Source: Clostridia bacterium (GTDB taxonomy: Bacteria; Bacillota; Clostridia; Oscillospirales; CAG-272). From it: DNA of 64,000 nt. The notes under the pieces are model-generated. The model did no database searches. It saw only the letters and a program-made list of their open reading frames with translations, and had not been told where the DNA came from. The first letter of the stretch is position 1. Each line of letters opens with the position of its first letter. The stretch spans positions 1-64,000 of the forward strand of contig JAFTQL010000015.1 in the NCBI GenBank assembly GCA_017462795.1, given 5' to 3'. Shown here in pieces: positions 8,769-17,429 of the stretch. The translations under genes were made by a program, and so were the position numbers.

Positions 8769-9488
8769 ATGATATTTAAAGAGAAATTCACCACGCGGTG
8801 GCACGATACCGACGCATACCGGAGGGTGCGCGCCACTCAGATGCTGGTCTATATGCAGGAGGTCTCAAACCATCACATGGAGAGCTGCGGTATGTCGCTC
8901 GACCGACTCAGAGACAGCATGGGACTCGCCTTTATACTCAGCAAAATAAGAATGAGGATGTACCGCCCTCTTTATGCCTTTGAGGATATCGAGGTGCAGA
9001 CATGGACCTGCGAGGGGCGTGGCTATGCGATCTCCCGTTTTTACAGAATCATGCGCGGAGATGAGATCATTGCCGATGCCGACACCACATGGGCGCTTGT
9101 AAGCCTTACGGACAGATCTCTTGTCCGTCAGGAGGATTTTCACGTTTATGATTTTGAAAATGAGCCTACCGTTGCTATTGATGTACCCGCGCGTCTGAGA
9201 TTTCCCAAGGATGTCCCGCTTGAAAGCGTAGGACAGCGCCGCATAGTATATTCCGATCTTGACTACAATATGCACATGAACAACACAAAATATCCCGACA
9301 TGCTCTGCGACTTTATGCCGTCCGACGAGGTGGAGCGCATCAGGGGGATATATCTGTCGTATGTCCACGAGGCGGCGTTTGGAGACACGCTTGACGTGCG
9401 CAGCGCAATATGCGACGGTATCCGTTACTTCCGCACCGTAGGATCGGAGGGCAACACCTGCCTTGAGGCGGCGATAATACTTGAATGA
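8769..9488 (+). CDS. Acyl-ACP thioesterase (FatA/FatB family, double hotdog)
   Basis: The 239-residue protein has two hotdog halves. The first (residues 1-125) begins FKEKFTTRWHDTDAYRRVRA with the long hotdog helix LVYMQEVSNHHM. The second (about 145-239) carries VYSDLDYNMHMNNTKYPDML, which matches the plant and bacterial acyl-ACP thioesterase active-site segment (D.N.H.NN.KY). The family releases free fatty acids from acyl carrier protein in the cytoplasm. It heads a three-gene operon with a tyrosine phosphatase and an alpha/beta hydrolase. Bacterial homologues are common in anaerobic Firmicutes. Chain-length preference cannot be read from the sequence. Confidence 0.85.
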   Translation: MIFKEKFTTRWHDTDAYRRVRATQMLVYMQEVSNHHMESCGMSLDRLRDSMGLAFILSKIRMRMYRPLYAFEDIEVQTWTCEGRGYAISRFYRIMRGDEIIADADTTWALVSLTDRSLVRQEDFHVYDFENEPTVAIDVPARLRFPKDVPLESVGQRRIVYSDLDYNMHMNNTKYPDMLCDFMPSDEVERIRGIYLSYVHEAAFGDTLDVRSAICDGIRYFRTVGSEGNTCLEAAIILE

Positions 9489-9525
9489 CGGATATTCAAT
9501 GAGATCAAGGAGATAAAGGATAAAA

Positions 9526-10512
9526 ATGATAAAGCTTTTGACACCCGGAAACGGAGAAAATGTCATACTTCTCAAGGAGAGACACCGTGAGTACATAGCC
9601 GAGCCTGTCAACGATCCCGATATCAAGGTGGACTGGCTCGATCTGAAGGCAACGGGAACGGACATGTCATTTCCCGATCCTGTGCTGTTCAGCTTTGAGC
9701 CTGCCATTGACGGCGAGATAACAGTCATCCGCAAGGGCGGGGAGACACGTGTTATAAAGGCAAAGGCGGGGCGCGCGGAGATAACCAATTTCTATATTGA
9801 CGCGGACTATGAGTGGTATGTCAAGGCGGGATGGATGACGTCCGAAAAATTTTGCTTTCATACCGACGCGCAGGCGCCAAGAATGCTTTATGTGGACGGT
9901 ATATCCAATGTCCGCGATATAGGCGGCTTCCGCACGCTTGATGGCAGGAGAGTAAAGCAGGGACTGCTTTACAGAACCTCAGAGATGGACAGCCATGTAG
10001 CCATAACCGAGCAGGGAAAGAGTACGCTTATGGATGAGCTGGGCATACGCTTGGACGTTGATATCAGAGGAATAAACAACGAGCCGAGATGCCCTGTGCT
10101 GGACGAGAGCCGTGTGAGATGGCTGAACTATCCCTTGGCGGCATATGCGGAAATATTCACGGACGAGCAGAAGGAGCTTTACAGGCAGACCTTTGAGCTT
10201 GCGGCGCGGAGAGATTCTTATCCTCTCATGCTTCACTGCTGGGGCGGTATTGACCGAACCGGCACATGGCTTTACATCCTTGGCGGACTGCTTGGGGTGA
10301 GTGAGGACGACCTGGGTCTTGACTATGAGATGTCATCCTTCTCCCGTTGGAACAGGCGTTCACGCAGATCCGCTCAGTTTACCGAATTTCTTACGGAGCT
10401 TCACAGATACGGCGAAGGTCTTTACAGCGCGTGCGTAGGCTTTCTTGCCGACTGCGGTGTGAGCTCGTATACTATGAGCAGGATACGCGACATTCTTTTG
10501 GAGGAGATATGA
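9526..10512 (+). CDS. Tyrosine/dual-specificity protein phosphatase with N-terminal beta-sandwich domain
   Basis: Residues 1-115 look like an all-beta, fibronectin-like domain. Residues 120-328 are a Y_phosphatase3-type catalytic domain: SNVRDIGGFRTLDGRRVKQG followed by LYRTSEM, and the CX5R loop HCWGGIDRTG with Cys238 and Arg244. The usual family loop is HCxxGKDRTG; here Trp, Gly and Ile replace the common residues but Cys, Asp, Arg, Thr and Gly are kept. There is no signal peptide, so it is cytoplasmic. Its stop overlaps the ATG of the next gene (ATGA). The substrate could be phosphotyrosine or a phosphoinositide-like molecule. Confidence 0.82.
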   Translation: MIKLLTPGNGENVILLKERHREYIAEPVNDPDIKVDWLDLKATGTDMSFPDPVLFSFEPAIDGEITVIRKGGETRVIKAKAGRAEITNFYIDADYEWYVKAGWMTSEKFCFHTDAQAPRMLYVDGISNVRDIGGFRTLDGRRVKQGLLYRTSEMDSHVAITEQGKSTLMDELGIRLDVDIRGINNEPRCPVLDESRVRWLNYPLAAYAEIFTDEQKELYRQTFELAARRDSYPLMLHCWGGIDRTGTWLYILGGLLGVSEDDLGLDYEMSSFSRWNRRSRRSAQFTEFLTELHRYGEGLYSACVGFLADCGVSSYTMSRIRDILLEEI

Positions 10513-11255
10513 TCATGGAGACGGTTATGGAAATGAAGGAAAGTCTGTGGAACGGATACATCAGGCTTGATTTTATGTTTGAGGACAGACGCGCGTTGGT
10601 TGTCTGCCCCAAGACGCCCACAGAGGACAAAAGGTGGCTTTTCAAAACGGAATATTTCGGAGCTTTTCCCGCCTTTGAGCTTGCGATGCTGGAGAGGGGA
10701 TATTATGTGGCGCATGTGAATAACGTGACCCGTTGGTGTCTGCCCGAGGACACGGACGTTAAGGCGAGGTTTTGCGATTTTCTTATTGCACGGATGGGGC
10801 TTAACAAAAGGTGTGTTCCCGTGGGCATGAGCTGCGGCGGCATGCAGGCGGTCTACTTCGGGGCTAAATACCCTCAGTATGTGGCGGCTCTTTACCTTGA
10901 CGCGCCCGTTCTCAATCTGCTCAGTTGTCCTTGCGGCGTTGGGGCGGCTACCCGTGATCTGTATGCGGAATTTGTAAGAGCGACGGGAATGACGGTCTCC
11001 GATCTGATCAATTACCGCAATCATCCCATAGATCATGCGGGAGAGCTGATAGATGCGGGAATACCCGTATTCCTTGTTTGCGGAGACAGCGATACAGTTG
11101 TGCCATATGTTGAGAACGGCAAAGAGCTTGCGCGCATCTACCGCGAGCGCGGCGGCGTTATCGAGGAGATAATAAAGCCCGGGTGTGATCACCATCCTCA
11201 CGGCTTGGAGGACAATACCCCAATTCGTCTGTTTGTGGAAAAGTATTACGAATAG
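10509..11255 (+). CDS. Alpha/beta hydrolase
   Basis: The start is ATG 10509 in the ATGA overlap with the phosphatase gene, with GAGGAG just upstream; a longer frame reaching back to 10347 would run inside that gene. The 248-residue protein shows a nucleophile elbow GMSCGGMQ (Ser as nucleophile), an acid in VCGDSDTVVP and the catalytic His in a DHHPHGLED segment near the C-terminus, in the order Ser-Asp-His of the fold. There is no signal peptide. It probably acts as a small-molecule esterase or carbohydrate esterase-like enzyme. Its substrate is not evident from the operon. Confidence 0.78.
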   Translation: MIMETVMEMKESLWNGYIRLDFMFEDRRALVVCPKTPTEDKRWLFKTEYFGAFPAFELAMLERGYYVAHVNNVTRWCLPEDTDVKARFCDFLIARMGLNKRCVPVGMSCGGMQAVYFGAKYPQYVAALYLDAPVLNLLSCPCGVGAATRDLYAEFVRATGMTVSDLINYRNHPIDHAGELIDAGIPVFLVCGDSDTVVPYVENGKELARIYRERGGVIEEIIKPGCDHHPHGLEDNTPIRLFVEKYYE

Positions 11256-11322
11256 AAAAGAAAGAGACGGGGTTCGGTGGGAAGGTTATCACTAAATATC
11301 ATTAACATCATTAAGGATCAAA

Positions 11323-11364
11323 AAAGCGCTTATGACACTTTAGCTGGAGTGTCATAAGCGCTTT
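11323..11364. terminator. Strong bidirectional terminator
   Basis: A perfect 17-bp stem (11323-11339 with 11348-11364) and 8-base loop lie between the hydrolase gene and the convergent tcdA gene. The A-rich left side provides a U tract for the leftward transcript. Confidence 0.8.
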
Positions 11365-11369
11365 GAGTA

Positions 11370-12083
11370 TTATTTGCATATTCCTATTAAGGACTTTACC
11401 GCCTCGCCTGCGGCTATGAGACCTGCGACGGAAGGGACGAAGGCTATGCTTGCGGGGATGGGCTTGCCGCGTTCGGAGCACTGCGGCAGGACGGGGGAGA
11501 TGGGCGGCTCGGGAGACCACACTACCTTCATGTGCGTGATACCGCGGGCTTTGAGCTCCCGCCGCATGACCCGCGCAAGGGGACAGCCCTCGGTCTTTGA
11601 CAGGTCGGAGACTCTCAGGGCGGTGGGGTCGAGCTTGTTACCAGTTCCCATGGAGCTTATCATGGGAATGTTCATTTTCGCGCACCGCACCGCTATCTCT
11701 ATTTTTGCGCTCACGGTGTCTATGGCGTCTATAACGTAGTCGTAAGACGAAAAATCAAAGGTATCGGCGTTCTCGGGCAGAAAGAACTCCATCCGCTCAG
11801 TGATCTCAATGTCGGGATTTATGTCCTTGAGGCGGTCGGCGACAACGCTGACCTTGGGTCTGCCCACAGTGCTTGTAAGGGCGCAGAGCTGGCGGTTTAT
11901 GTTGCTTTCCGCCACGGTGTCACTGTCGATAAGCTCTATTTTTCCTATACCGCATCTCGCCAGAGCCTCCGCCACGTAGCTGCCGACCCCGCCCACGCCG
12001 AACAGGGCGACCTTTTTGGTTGCCAGCGTTGCTGTAGCCTCTTCGCCGAGAAGCATGCTCTGTCTTTCAAATCTTTTGCTCAT
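11370..12083 (-). CDS. tcdA: tRNA threonylcarbamoyladenosine dehydratase (TcdA)
   Basis: The 237-residue protein belongs to the E1-like ThiF/MoeB family. The nucleotide-binding loop is ALFGVGGVGSYVAEALAR, with the acidic strand ELIDSDTV, then SNINRQLCAL and a conserved DAIDTVSAKIEI segment. The overall order matches TcdA/CsdL, which uses ATP to cyclise t6A to ct6A at position 37 of tRNAs. No zinc CxxC pairs are present, consistent with TcdA and unlike MoeB. It is a single gene with its own promoter 45 bases upstream. Confidence 0.9.
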   Translation of the reverse strand: MSKRFERQSMLLGEEATATLATKKVALFGVGGVGSYVAEALARCGIGKIELIDSDTVAESNINRQLCALTSTVGRPKVSVVADRLKDINPDIEITERMEFFLPENADTFDFSSYDYVIDAIDTVSAKIEIAVRCAKMNIPMISSMGTGNKLDPTALRVSDLSKTEGCPLARVMRRELKARGITHMKVVWSPEPPISPVLPQCSERGKPIPASIAFVPSVAGLIAAGEAVKSLIGICK

Positions 12084-12127
12084 TTATACGTTCCTCTTAT
12101 AATAATATTTTTTTCGGTTACAATAAT

Positions 12128-12156
12128 ATTGTAAAATATTTGAACGCATATGTCAA
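12128..12156 (-). promoter_or_regulatory. Promoter of tcdA
   Basis: On the minus strand TTGACA (12151-12156) and TACAAT (12128-12133) are 17 bases apart. Confidence 0.7.
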
Positions 12157-12240
12157 GGGGATTTTGAAAACTGATATTTTTATTTATGCTAAGATATCGG
12201 TTTGCATTTTTCGGCAATACGGTAAATTGAGCTAACTGTA

Positions 12241-12269
12241 TTGACAAAATTTGCAGTATATGATATAAT
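12241..12269 (+). promoter_or_regulatory. Consensus promoter of the RfbH-TPP operon
   Basis: TTGACA (12241-12246) and TATAAT (12264-12269) with a 17-base spacer form a perfect sigma-A promoter about 70 bases before the dehydratase start. Confidence 0.8.
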
Positions 12270-12340
12270 TTGTATATGTATGGCTATTTGCAGCTTTAAT
12301 GTTTTCAGACTTATTTGATTTTCAGAAAGGAAACCCGATA

Positions 12341-13684
12341 ATGGAAAAGATCAATGTCACGGTTAATGAAAGAGAAGAGAGAGAAGACATACTCCGCCGT
12401 GTAAAGGAATACTGTGAGAAATACCACACAAAGCCCGCGTATAAGGAGGGCGACAGAATACCCTACGCATCCCGTGTTTACGACAGCGACGAGATGTGCA
12501 ATCTTGTTGACAGTTCCCTTGAGTTCTGGCTTACGTCGGGCAGATATACAGATGAATTTGAGAAGAAGTTTGCGGAGTATCTGGGAGTGAGACATTGCAG
12601 TCTCGTAAACTCGGGCTCTTCCGCTAATCTGCTTGCTTTTATGACCCTCACCTCTCCCTTGCTCGGAGACAGAGCCGTAAGAAGAGGAGACGAGATCATA
12701 ACTGTGGCGGCGGGCTTCCCCACAACGGTAACACCCTATCTGCAGTTCGGCGCTGTTCCCGTATTTGTTGACATCACCATTCCTCAGTATAACATAGACG
12801 TTACAAAGCTGGAGGAGGCGCTCTCGGACAAGACACGTGCCGTTATGATAGCGCACACCCTCGGCAATCCCTTTGATCTTGCGGCTGTCAAGACCTTCTG
12901 TGACAAGCACGGGCTGTGGCTGGTGGAGGACAACTGCGACGCGCTTGGATCTGAGTACACCATCGACGGTGTTAAGAGAAAGACAGGAACTGTGGGCGAC
13001 ATAGGCACAAGCAGCTTCTATCCTCCTCATCACATAACCATGGGTGAGGGCGGTGCGGTATATACCGACGATCCTCTGCTTGCCAAGATAATCCGCTCCA
13101 TGCGCGATTGGGGACGCGACTGCGTATGTCCCGCGGGCGTTGACAACTTCTGCCGTCACCGCTTTGACCGTCAGTACGGTGAGCTTCCCATGGGCTACGA
13201 CCACAAGTATGTATATTCTCATTTCGGCTACAACCTCAAGGCTACGGACATGCAGGCGGCTGTAGGCTGTGCTCAGCTCAAGAAATTCCCGAGCTTCGTG
13301 GAGCGCCGCCGCCACAACTTTGCCCGCCTCAAGGCGGCTCTTGCTCCCGTTGCCGACAAGCTCATACTTCCCGAGGCTTGTGAGAATTCCGACCCCTCAT
13401 GGTTTGGATTCCTCATTACCTGTCAGGGTGTTGACAGAGAGAAGGTAGTGCCTTATATCGAGTCAAGAGGCGTTCAGACAAGAATGCTGTTTGCGGGCAA
13501 TCTCACAAAGCACCCCTGCTTTGACGAGTTGCGCGCGTCGGGCGAGGGCTACAGGATAGTGGGTACGCTTGAAAATACCGACAGGGTAATGACCGACACC
13601 TTCTGGGTAGGTGTATACCCCGGAATGACCGATGAGATGATCGATTACATGGCAAAGACCATTATCGAGGCGGTAAACTCTTAA
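12341..13684 (+). CDS. rfbH: RfbH-like PLP/[2Fe-2S] CDP-4-keto-6-deoxyhexose 3-dehydrase (E1)
   Basis: The start is ATG 12341 behind AGAAAGG; an upstream ATG at 12299 lacks a ribosome site. The 447-residue protein is a DegT/DnrJ/EryC1 fold enzyme in which the PLP lysine is replaced by histidine: FYPPHHITMGEGGA, with His230 at the lysine position. Four cysteines (199, 261, 263, 271) form the C-x61-C-x-C-x7-C pattern expected for the [2Fe-2S] cluster of E1-type dehydrases. These enzymes remove the 3-hydroxyl of CDP-4-keto-6-deoxyglucose in 3,6-dideoxyhexose synthesis. The CDP-glucose-forming genes are not in the window. A TPP-dependent enzyme follows 33 bases downstream. Confidence 0.85.
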   Translation: MEKINVTVNEREEREDILRRVKEYCEKYHTKPAYKEGDRIPYASRVYDSDEMCNLVDSSLEFWLTSGRYTDEFEKKFAEYLGVRHCSLVNSGSSANLLAFMTLTSPLLGDRAVRRGDEIITVAAGFPTTVTPYLQFGAVPVFVDITIPQYNIDVTKLEEALSDKTRAVMIAHTLGNPFDLAAVKTFCDKHGLWLVEDNCDALGSEYTIDGVKRKTGTVGDIGTSSFYPPHHITMGEGGAVYTDDPLLAKIIRSMRDWGRDCVCPAGVDNFCRHRFDRQYGELPMGYDHKYVYSHFGYNLKATDMQAAVGCAQLKKFPSFVERRRHNFARLKAALAPVADKLILPEACENSDPSWFGFLITCQGVDREKVVPYIESRGVQTRMLFAGNLTKHPCFDELRASGEGYRIVGTLENTDRVMTDTFWVGVYPGMTDEMIDYMAKTIIEAVNS

Positions 13685-13717
13685 TTACGGAAACTTACGG
13701 AAAAAGGAAATACTGAT

Positions 13718-15538
13718 ATGAAGATTCGTCTTGCCGATTATGTAGCGGACTTTCTCGTGGAGAACGGTATAACCGATTGCTTTACGGTCACGGGCGGAGG
13801 CGCTATGCACCTCAACGACGCTCTCGGACACAAGGAAGGGCTGAGATGCCTTTATAACCACCACGAGCAGGCATGCGCTATTGCCGCAGAGGCGTACGCG
13901 CGTATAAACAACAGGATCGCGGCTGTTTGCGTTACCACGGGTCCCGGCGGAACAAACGCCATCACGGGCGTTATCGGAGGCTGGTTGGATTCCGTTCCCA
14001 TGCTGATAATCTCGGGTCAGGTGCGCTATGACACCTCAAAGAGGGGAATGGGACTTGACATCAGAGCGGGGGGAGATCAGGAATTTGACATCACCCGCGC
14101 TGTTGAGTGTATGACCAAATACTGTGAGATGATAGAAGACCCACGGCGTATAAGATACGCTCTTGAAAAGTCTCTTTATCTCGCCAAGACCGGCAGACCC
14201 GGTCCATGCTGGATAGATATTCCCGTAAACTTCCAAGGCTGTATTATTGACACCGACGAGCTTGTGGCGTTTGACCCCGAGGCGGAGAAAAACGACGGGG
14301 CTCCCAAGGTGGATGGTGATGTCATCGATGCTGTTATCGAGAAGATAAAGAGCGCGGAGCGTCCCGTGCTGTACGCGGGCAACGGCGTTCGTCTTGCGGG
14401 CGGCTTTGATATTTTTGAGAAGATAGTTCCCATGCTCAACATTCCTGTTGTCACGGGATGGGATAATATTGACATGATGGCTGACGCTGATCCCCTTTAT
14501 GTGGGTCGCGGAGGCATTATGGGCGACCGTCCCGGCAACTTTGCCGTGCAGAATGCCGATCTTGTGCTGGCTGTGGGAAACAGGCTGTCCATCCGTCAGG
14601 TTGGGTACAACTGGCAGACATGGGCGAGAGAGGCGTTTGTAATTATGGTGGACGTGGATGCGGAGGAGCTGAAAAAGCCCACTCTGCACGTTGAGATGCC
14701 CATCCATGCGGACGCAAGGGATTTTCTATGCGCACTTGCGGCAAAGCTACCCGCGGAGGGCACTCTGTATCATGAGAACGGCTGGCAACAGACCTGCCGT
14801 GACTGGAAGAGGGATTATCCCGTTGTTCTTCCCAAGCACCTTGAATGGGAGGGGTTTACCAATCCTTACGCCTTTATAAAGAAGCTGTCATCAAGACTTC
14901 CCGAGGGCTACACCACCGTTGTCGGCAATGGCACGGCATGTGTTGTGGGAAGCCATGGATATGAGATAAAGAAGGGTCAGAGATTTATAATAAACTCTGC
15001 TGTTGCGTCTATGGGATACGATCTCCCCGCGGCAGTGGGTGCTTGCGTGGCTCTCGGACGGCAGGAGATAGTCTGCGTTTCGGGCGACGGAAGTATACAG
15101 ATGAATCTGCAGGAGCTTCAGACCATTCTTACAAATAAATTACCTATCAAGATATTTGTTATAAACAACGACGGATATCATTCCATCCGTCAGACGCAGA
15201 CCAACCTTTTCGGAACACACACCAAGGTGGGAATCGGTCCTGAGAGCGGAGACCTTTCCTTCCCGTCGCTTGAGAGGCTGGCGTGGGCTTACGGTTATCC
15301 TTACGCGGCTTGCCGTACAAACGGCGAAATAGACGGTGTGCTTGAGGCGGCGTTTGGAACAGAGGGCGCGTTTATCGCCGAGATATTTGTTGACCCTGTT
15401 CAGTTCTTTGAGCCCAAGAGCGCGACAAAGAGGCTTGCGGACGGAACGCTGGTAAGTCCTCCTCTTGAGGATCTGGCGCCCTTCCTCGACAGGGAAGAGC
15501 TGAAGAGCATTATGAAGATACCAATGCTTGATGAGTAA
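13718..15538 (+). CDS. TPP-dependent acetolactate-synthase-like enzyme
   Basis: The 606-residue protein has the three-domain plan of TPP enzymes: a pyrimidine-binding domain with the activating Glu50 in YNHHEQACAIAAEAYAR, a central domain near residues 195-330, and a pyrophosphate domain with GDGSIQMNLQELQ and, later, NNDGYHSI. Homologues of this subtype are found in surface-polysaccharide loci. Placed directly after an RfbH-type dehydrase, it resembles the logic of YerE, which adds a two-carbon unit from pyruvate to a 3,6-dideoxy-4-ketosugar to make yersiniose. That specific role is inference; a plain acetolactate synthase is less likely given the neighbour and the lack of ilvN. Confidence 0.75.
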   Translation: MKIRLADYVADFLVENGITDCFTVTGGGAMHLNDALGHKEGLRCLYNHHEQACAIAAEAYARINNRIAAVCVTTGPGGTNAITGVIGGWLDSVPMLIISGQVRYDTSKRGMGLDIRAGGDQEFDITRAVECMTKYCEMIEDPRRIRYALEKSLYLAKTGRPGPCWIDIPVNFQGCIIDTDELVAFDPEAEKNDGAPKVDGDVIDAVIEKIKSAERPVLYAGNGVRLAGGFDIFEKIVPMLNIPVVTGWDNIDMMADADPLYVGRGGIMGDRPGNFAVQNADLVLAVGNRLSIRQVGYNWQTWAREAFVIMVDVDAEELKKPTLHVEMPIHADARDFLCALAAKLPAEGTLYHENGWQQTCRDWKRDYPVVLPKHLEWEGFTNPYAFIKKLSSRLPEGYTTVVGNGTACVVGSHGYEIKKGQRFIINSAVASMGYDLPAAVGACVALGRQEIVCVSGDGSIQMNLQELQTILTNKLPIKIFVINNDGYHSIRQTQTNLFGTHTKVGIGPESGDLSFPSLERLAWAYGYPYAACRTNGEIDGVLEAAFGTEGAFIAEIFVDPVQFFEPKSATKRLADGTLVSPPLEDLAPFLDREELKSIMKIPMLDE

Positions 15539-15671
15539 TGAGGTGTAATTCGGGAGACAATATTTTGCTCGGAAATGCAATGTATTATGCATATATTTGC
15601 AATTCCATTGTAAATATAAAAGGAGTATAATAAAACCGTAATTTTTATATTTTATATAAGGAGAAAAAGTT

Positions 15672-16277
15672 ATGAACATCACAGAGAAGATCAGGGAGCT
15701 TAAGGTAGTTCCCGTTGTGGTCATCAAGGACATTGCCGATGCCGAGCCTACTCTCAACGCGCTTTGCGAGGGCGGACTTCCCGTGGCTGAGATCACCTTC
15801 CGTACCGCTTGCGCCGCCGACGCTATCAAGCTCGGTTGCGAGAAATTCCCCGATATGCTTATCGGAGCGGGAACGGTTATCAACGCTGAGCAGTGCAACA
15901 AGGCTATTGATTGCGGAGCAAAATTTATTGTCGGACCGGGCTTTGCCGCTGAGGTGGCAGAGGTTTGTCGTGAGAGAGGCGTTCTCTATCTCCCCGGTTG
16001 CGTAACACCCACAGAGATCATTACAGCTATTTCCTACGGACTTGAGATAGTCAAGTTCTTCCCCTGCTCAAATTATGGCGGACTTGGTACTCTCAAGGCG
16101 CTGAGCGCGGCTTTCCCACAGATGAAGTTTATGCCCACCGGCGGTATCTCCGAGGACAATGTTCTCGAATATCTTGCCTTTGACAAGATCGTTGCCTGTG
16201 GCGGTAGCTGGATGATGAAGGGAACACCCGACGAGATCAAGGAAAAGACCGCCAGAGCAGTAGCTTTGGTTAAATAA
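15672..16277 (+). CDS. eda: KDPG/KHG aldolase (2-keto-3-deoxy-6-phosphogluconate aldolase)
   Basis: The 201-residue protein is a class I aldolase of the Eda family. Glu40 and Arg44 lie in VAEITFRT, the Schiff-base Lys128 in IVKFFPCS, and phosphate-binding glycines in MPTGGIS and ACGGSWM. It splits KDPG to pyruvate and glyceraldehyde 3-phosphate. A KDG kinase gene follows, so together they form the lower arm of hexuronate or ketodeoxygluconate catabolism. The ribosome site is AAGGAG 7-8 bases before the ATG. No upstream dehydratase or isomerase is in the window. Confidence 0.92.
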   Translation: MNITEKIRELKVVPVVVIKDIADAEPTLNALCEGGLPVAEITFRTACAADAIKLGCEKFPDMLIGAGTVINAEQCNKAIDCGAKFIVGPGFAAEVAEVCRERGVLYLPGCVTPTEIITAISYGLEIVKFFPCSNYGGLGTLKALSAAFPQMKFMPTGGISEDNVLEYLAFDKIVACGGSWMMKGTPDEIKEKTARAVALVK

Positions 16278-16309
16278 CTTACTTTTTCCCTTAAAAAAGA
16301 AAAAGTAAG
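16278..16309. repeat. Hairpin of the CTTACTTTTTC family after eda
   Basis: CTTACTTTTTC (16278-16288) pairs with GAAAAAGTAAG (16299-16309), followed by CAAAGAGA. The same stem and flank recur after the KDG kinase gene at 17430, so this is an intergenic repeat family as well as a possible transcript end. Confidence 0.55.
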
Positions 16310-16339
16310 CAAAGAGACAAATTACATTTTATTATTATT

Positions 16340-16397
16340 TTAAAGTTCTTTGAAAGGAGTCTGAGGAAAAGCTTTCTTTCAAGAAAGTTTTTCTCGG
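16340..16397 (+). repeat. Dispersed intergenic element B, copy 1
   Basis: The stretch AAAGTTCTTTGAAAGGAGTC, then CTGAGGAAAA and a hairpin CTTTCTTTCAAGAAAG, recurs in altered form at 19933-19983 and 50870-50946. Here it lies in the leader of the KDG kinase gene, ending 12 bases before its start. Confidence 0.5.
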
Positions 16398-16409
16398 TAA
16401 AAAACAAAA

Positions 16410-17429
16410 ATGAAAACAGTATGTTTCGGTGAGCTGATGCTCAGACTTGCGCCCAACGGTTATTATAGATTTTTCCAGAACGATCAGATGCAGGCTACGT
16501 TTGGCGGCGGTGAGGCGAATGTTGCCGTGTCGCTTGCAAACTACGGCTTTGACAGTACATATGTAACAAAGCTTCCCAAGCACGCTATCGGACAGGCGGC
16601 AGTTGATTCGCTCCGCTACTTTGGCGTTGACACGTCAAAGATCGTTCGCGGCGGCGACAGAGTTGGTATCTATTTCCTTGAAAAGGGAGCGTCACAGAGA
16701 GGCTCTGTATGTATTTATGACCGCGCTCATTCCTCCATTGCCGAGGCAGCTCCCGAGGATTTCGATTGGGACGCTATTTTTGAGGGAGCTGACTGGTTCC
16801 ACTTTACAGGTATTACTCCCGCGCTGGGCGGAAACATGGTTGAGATATGCAAACAGGCATGTATTGCCGCTAAGAAGCATGGTGTAAAGGTATCCTGCGA
16901 CCTCAACTACCGCGGTAAGCTGTGGACAAGAGAGCAGGCGAGAGCGGCAATGACAGAGCTTTGCCAGTATGTTGATGTTTGCATCTCCAATGAGGAGGAC
17001 GCAAAGGATGTATTCGGTATTGAGGCTGAGGGCAGTGACATTTACGGCGGCAAGCTCAATCGCGAGGGCTACAAGTCGGTTGCAAAGCAGCTTGCTGACA
17101 AGTTCGGCTTTGAAAAGGTTGCTATCACGCTCCGCACATCCATTTCCGCAAACGACAACGATTGGGCGGGAATGCTTTATGACGGCGAGAACTACTGCTT
17201 CTCCAAGTCCTATCACCTTCACAGTGTTGACCGCGTAGGCGGCGGCGACAGCTTTGGCGGCGGTTTGATCTATGCGTTGCTTAGCGGCAAGACCACACAG
17301 CAGGCAATTGAATTTGCTGTAGCGGCATCCGCGCTCAAGCACACTGTAGAGGGAGACTACAACCGTGTATCCGTCTCCGAGGTTGAAAAGCTCGCAGGCG
17401 GCGACGGCTCGGGACGCGTACAAAGATAA
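16410..17429 (+). CDS. kdgK: PfkB-family sugar kinase, probable 2-keto-3-deoxygluconate kinase
   Basis: The 339-residue protein has the ribokinase-fold signatures: N-terminal GGGEANVAVSLANYG (substrate side) and C-terminal DRVGGGDSFGGGLIYALL with the catalytic Asp before SFGGG. Adjacent KDPG aldolase makes 2-keto-3-deoxygluconate the likely substrate, phosphorylated at O6. The ATG has no strong ribosome site close by; the preceding bases form the CTTTCTTTCAAGAAAG hairpin of repeat element B, so expression may depend on that structure. The family is secure, and the substrate is inferred from the neighbour. Confidence 0.85.
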   Translation: MKTVCFGELMLRLAPNGYYRFFQNDQMQATFGGGEANVAVSLANYGFDSTYVTKLPKHAIGQAAVDSLRYFGVDTSKIVRGGDRVGIYFLEKGASQRGSVCIYDRAHSSIAEAAPEDFDWDAIFEGADWFHFTGITPALGGNMVEICKQACIAAKKHGVKVSCDLNYRGKLWTREQARAAMTELCQYVDVCISNEEDAKDVFGIEAEGSDIYGGKLNREGYKSVAKQLADKFGFEKVAITLRTSISANDNDWAGMLYDGENYCFSKSYHLHSVDRVGGGDSFGGGLIYALLSGKTTQQAIEFAVAASALKHTVEGDYNRVSVSEVEKLAGGDGSGRVQR

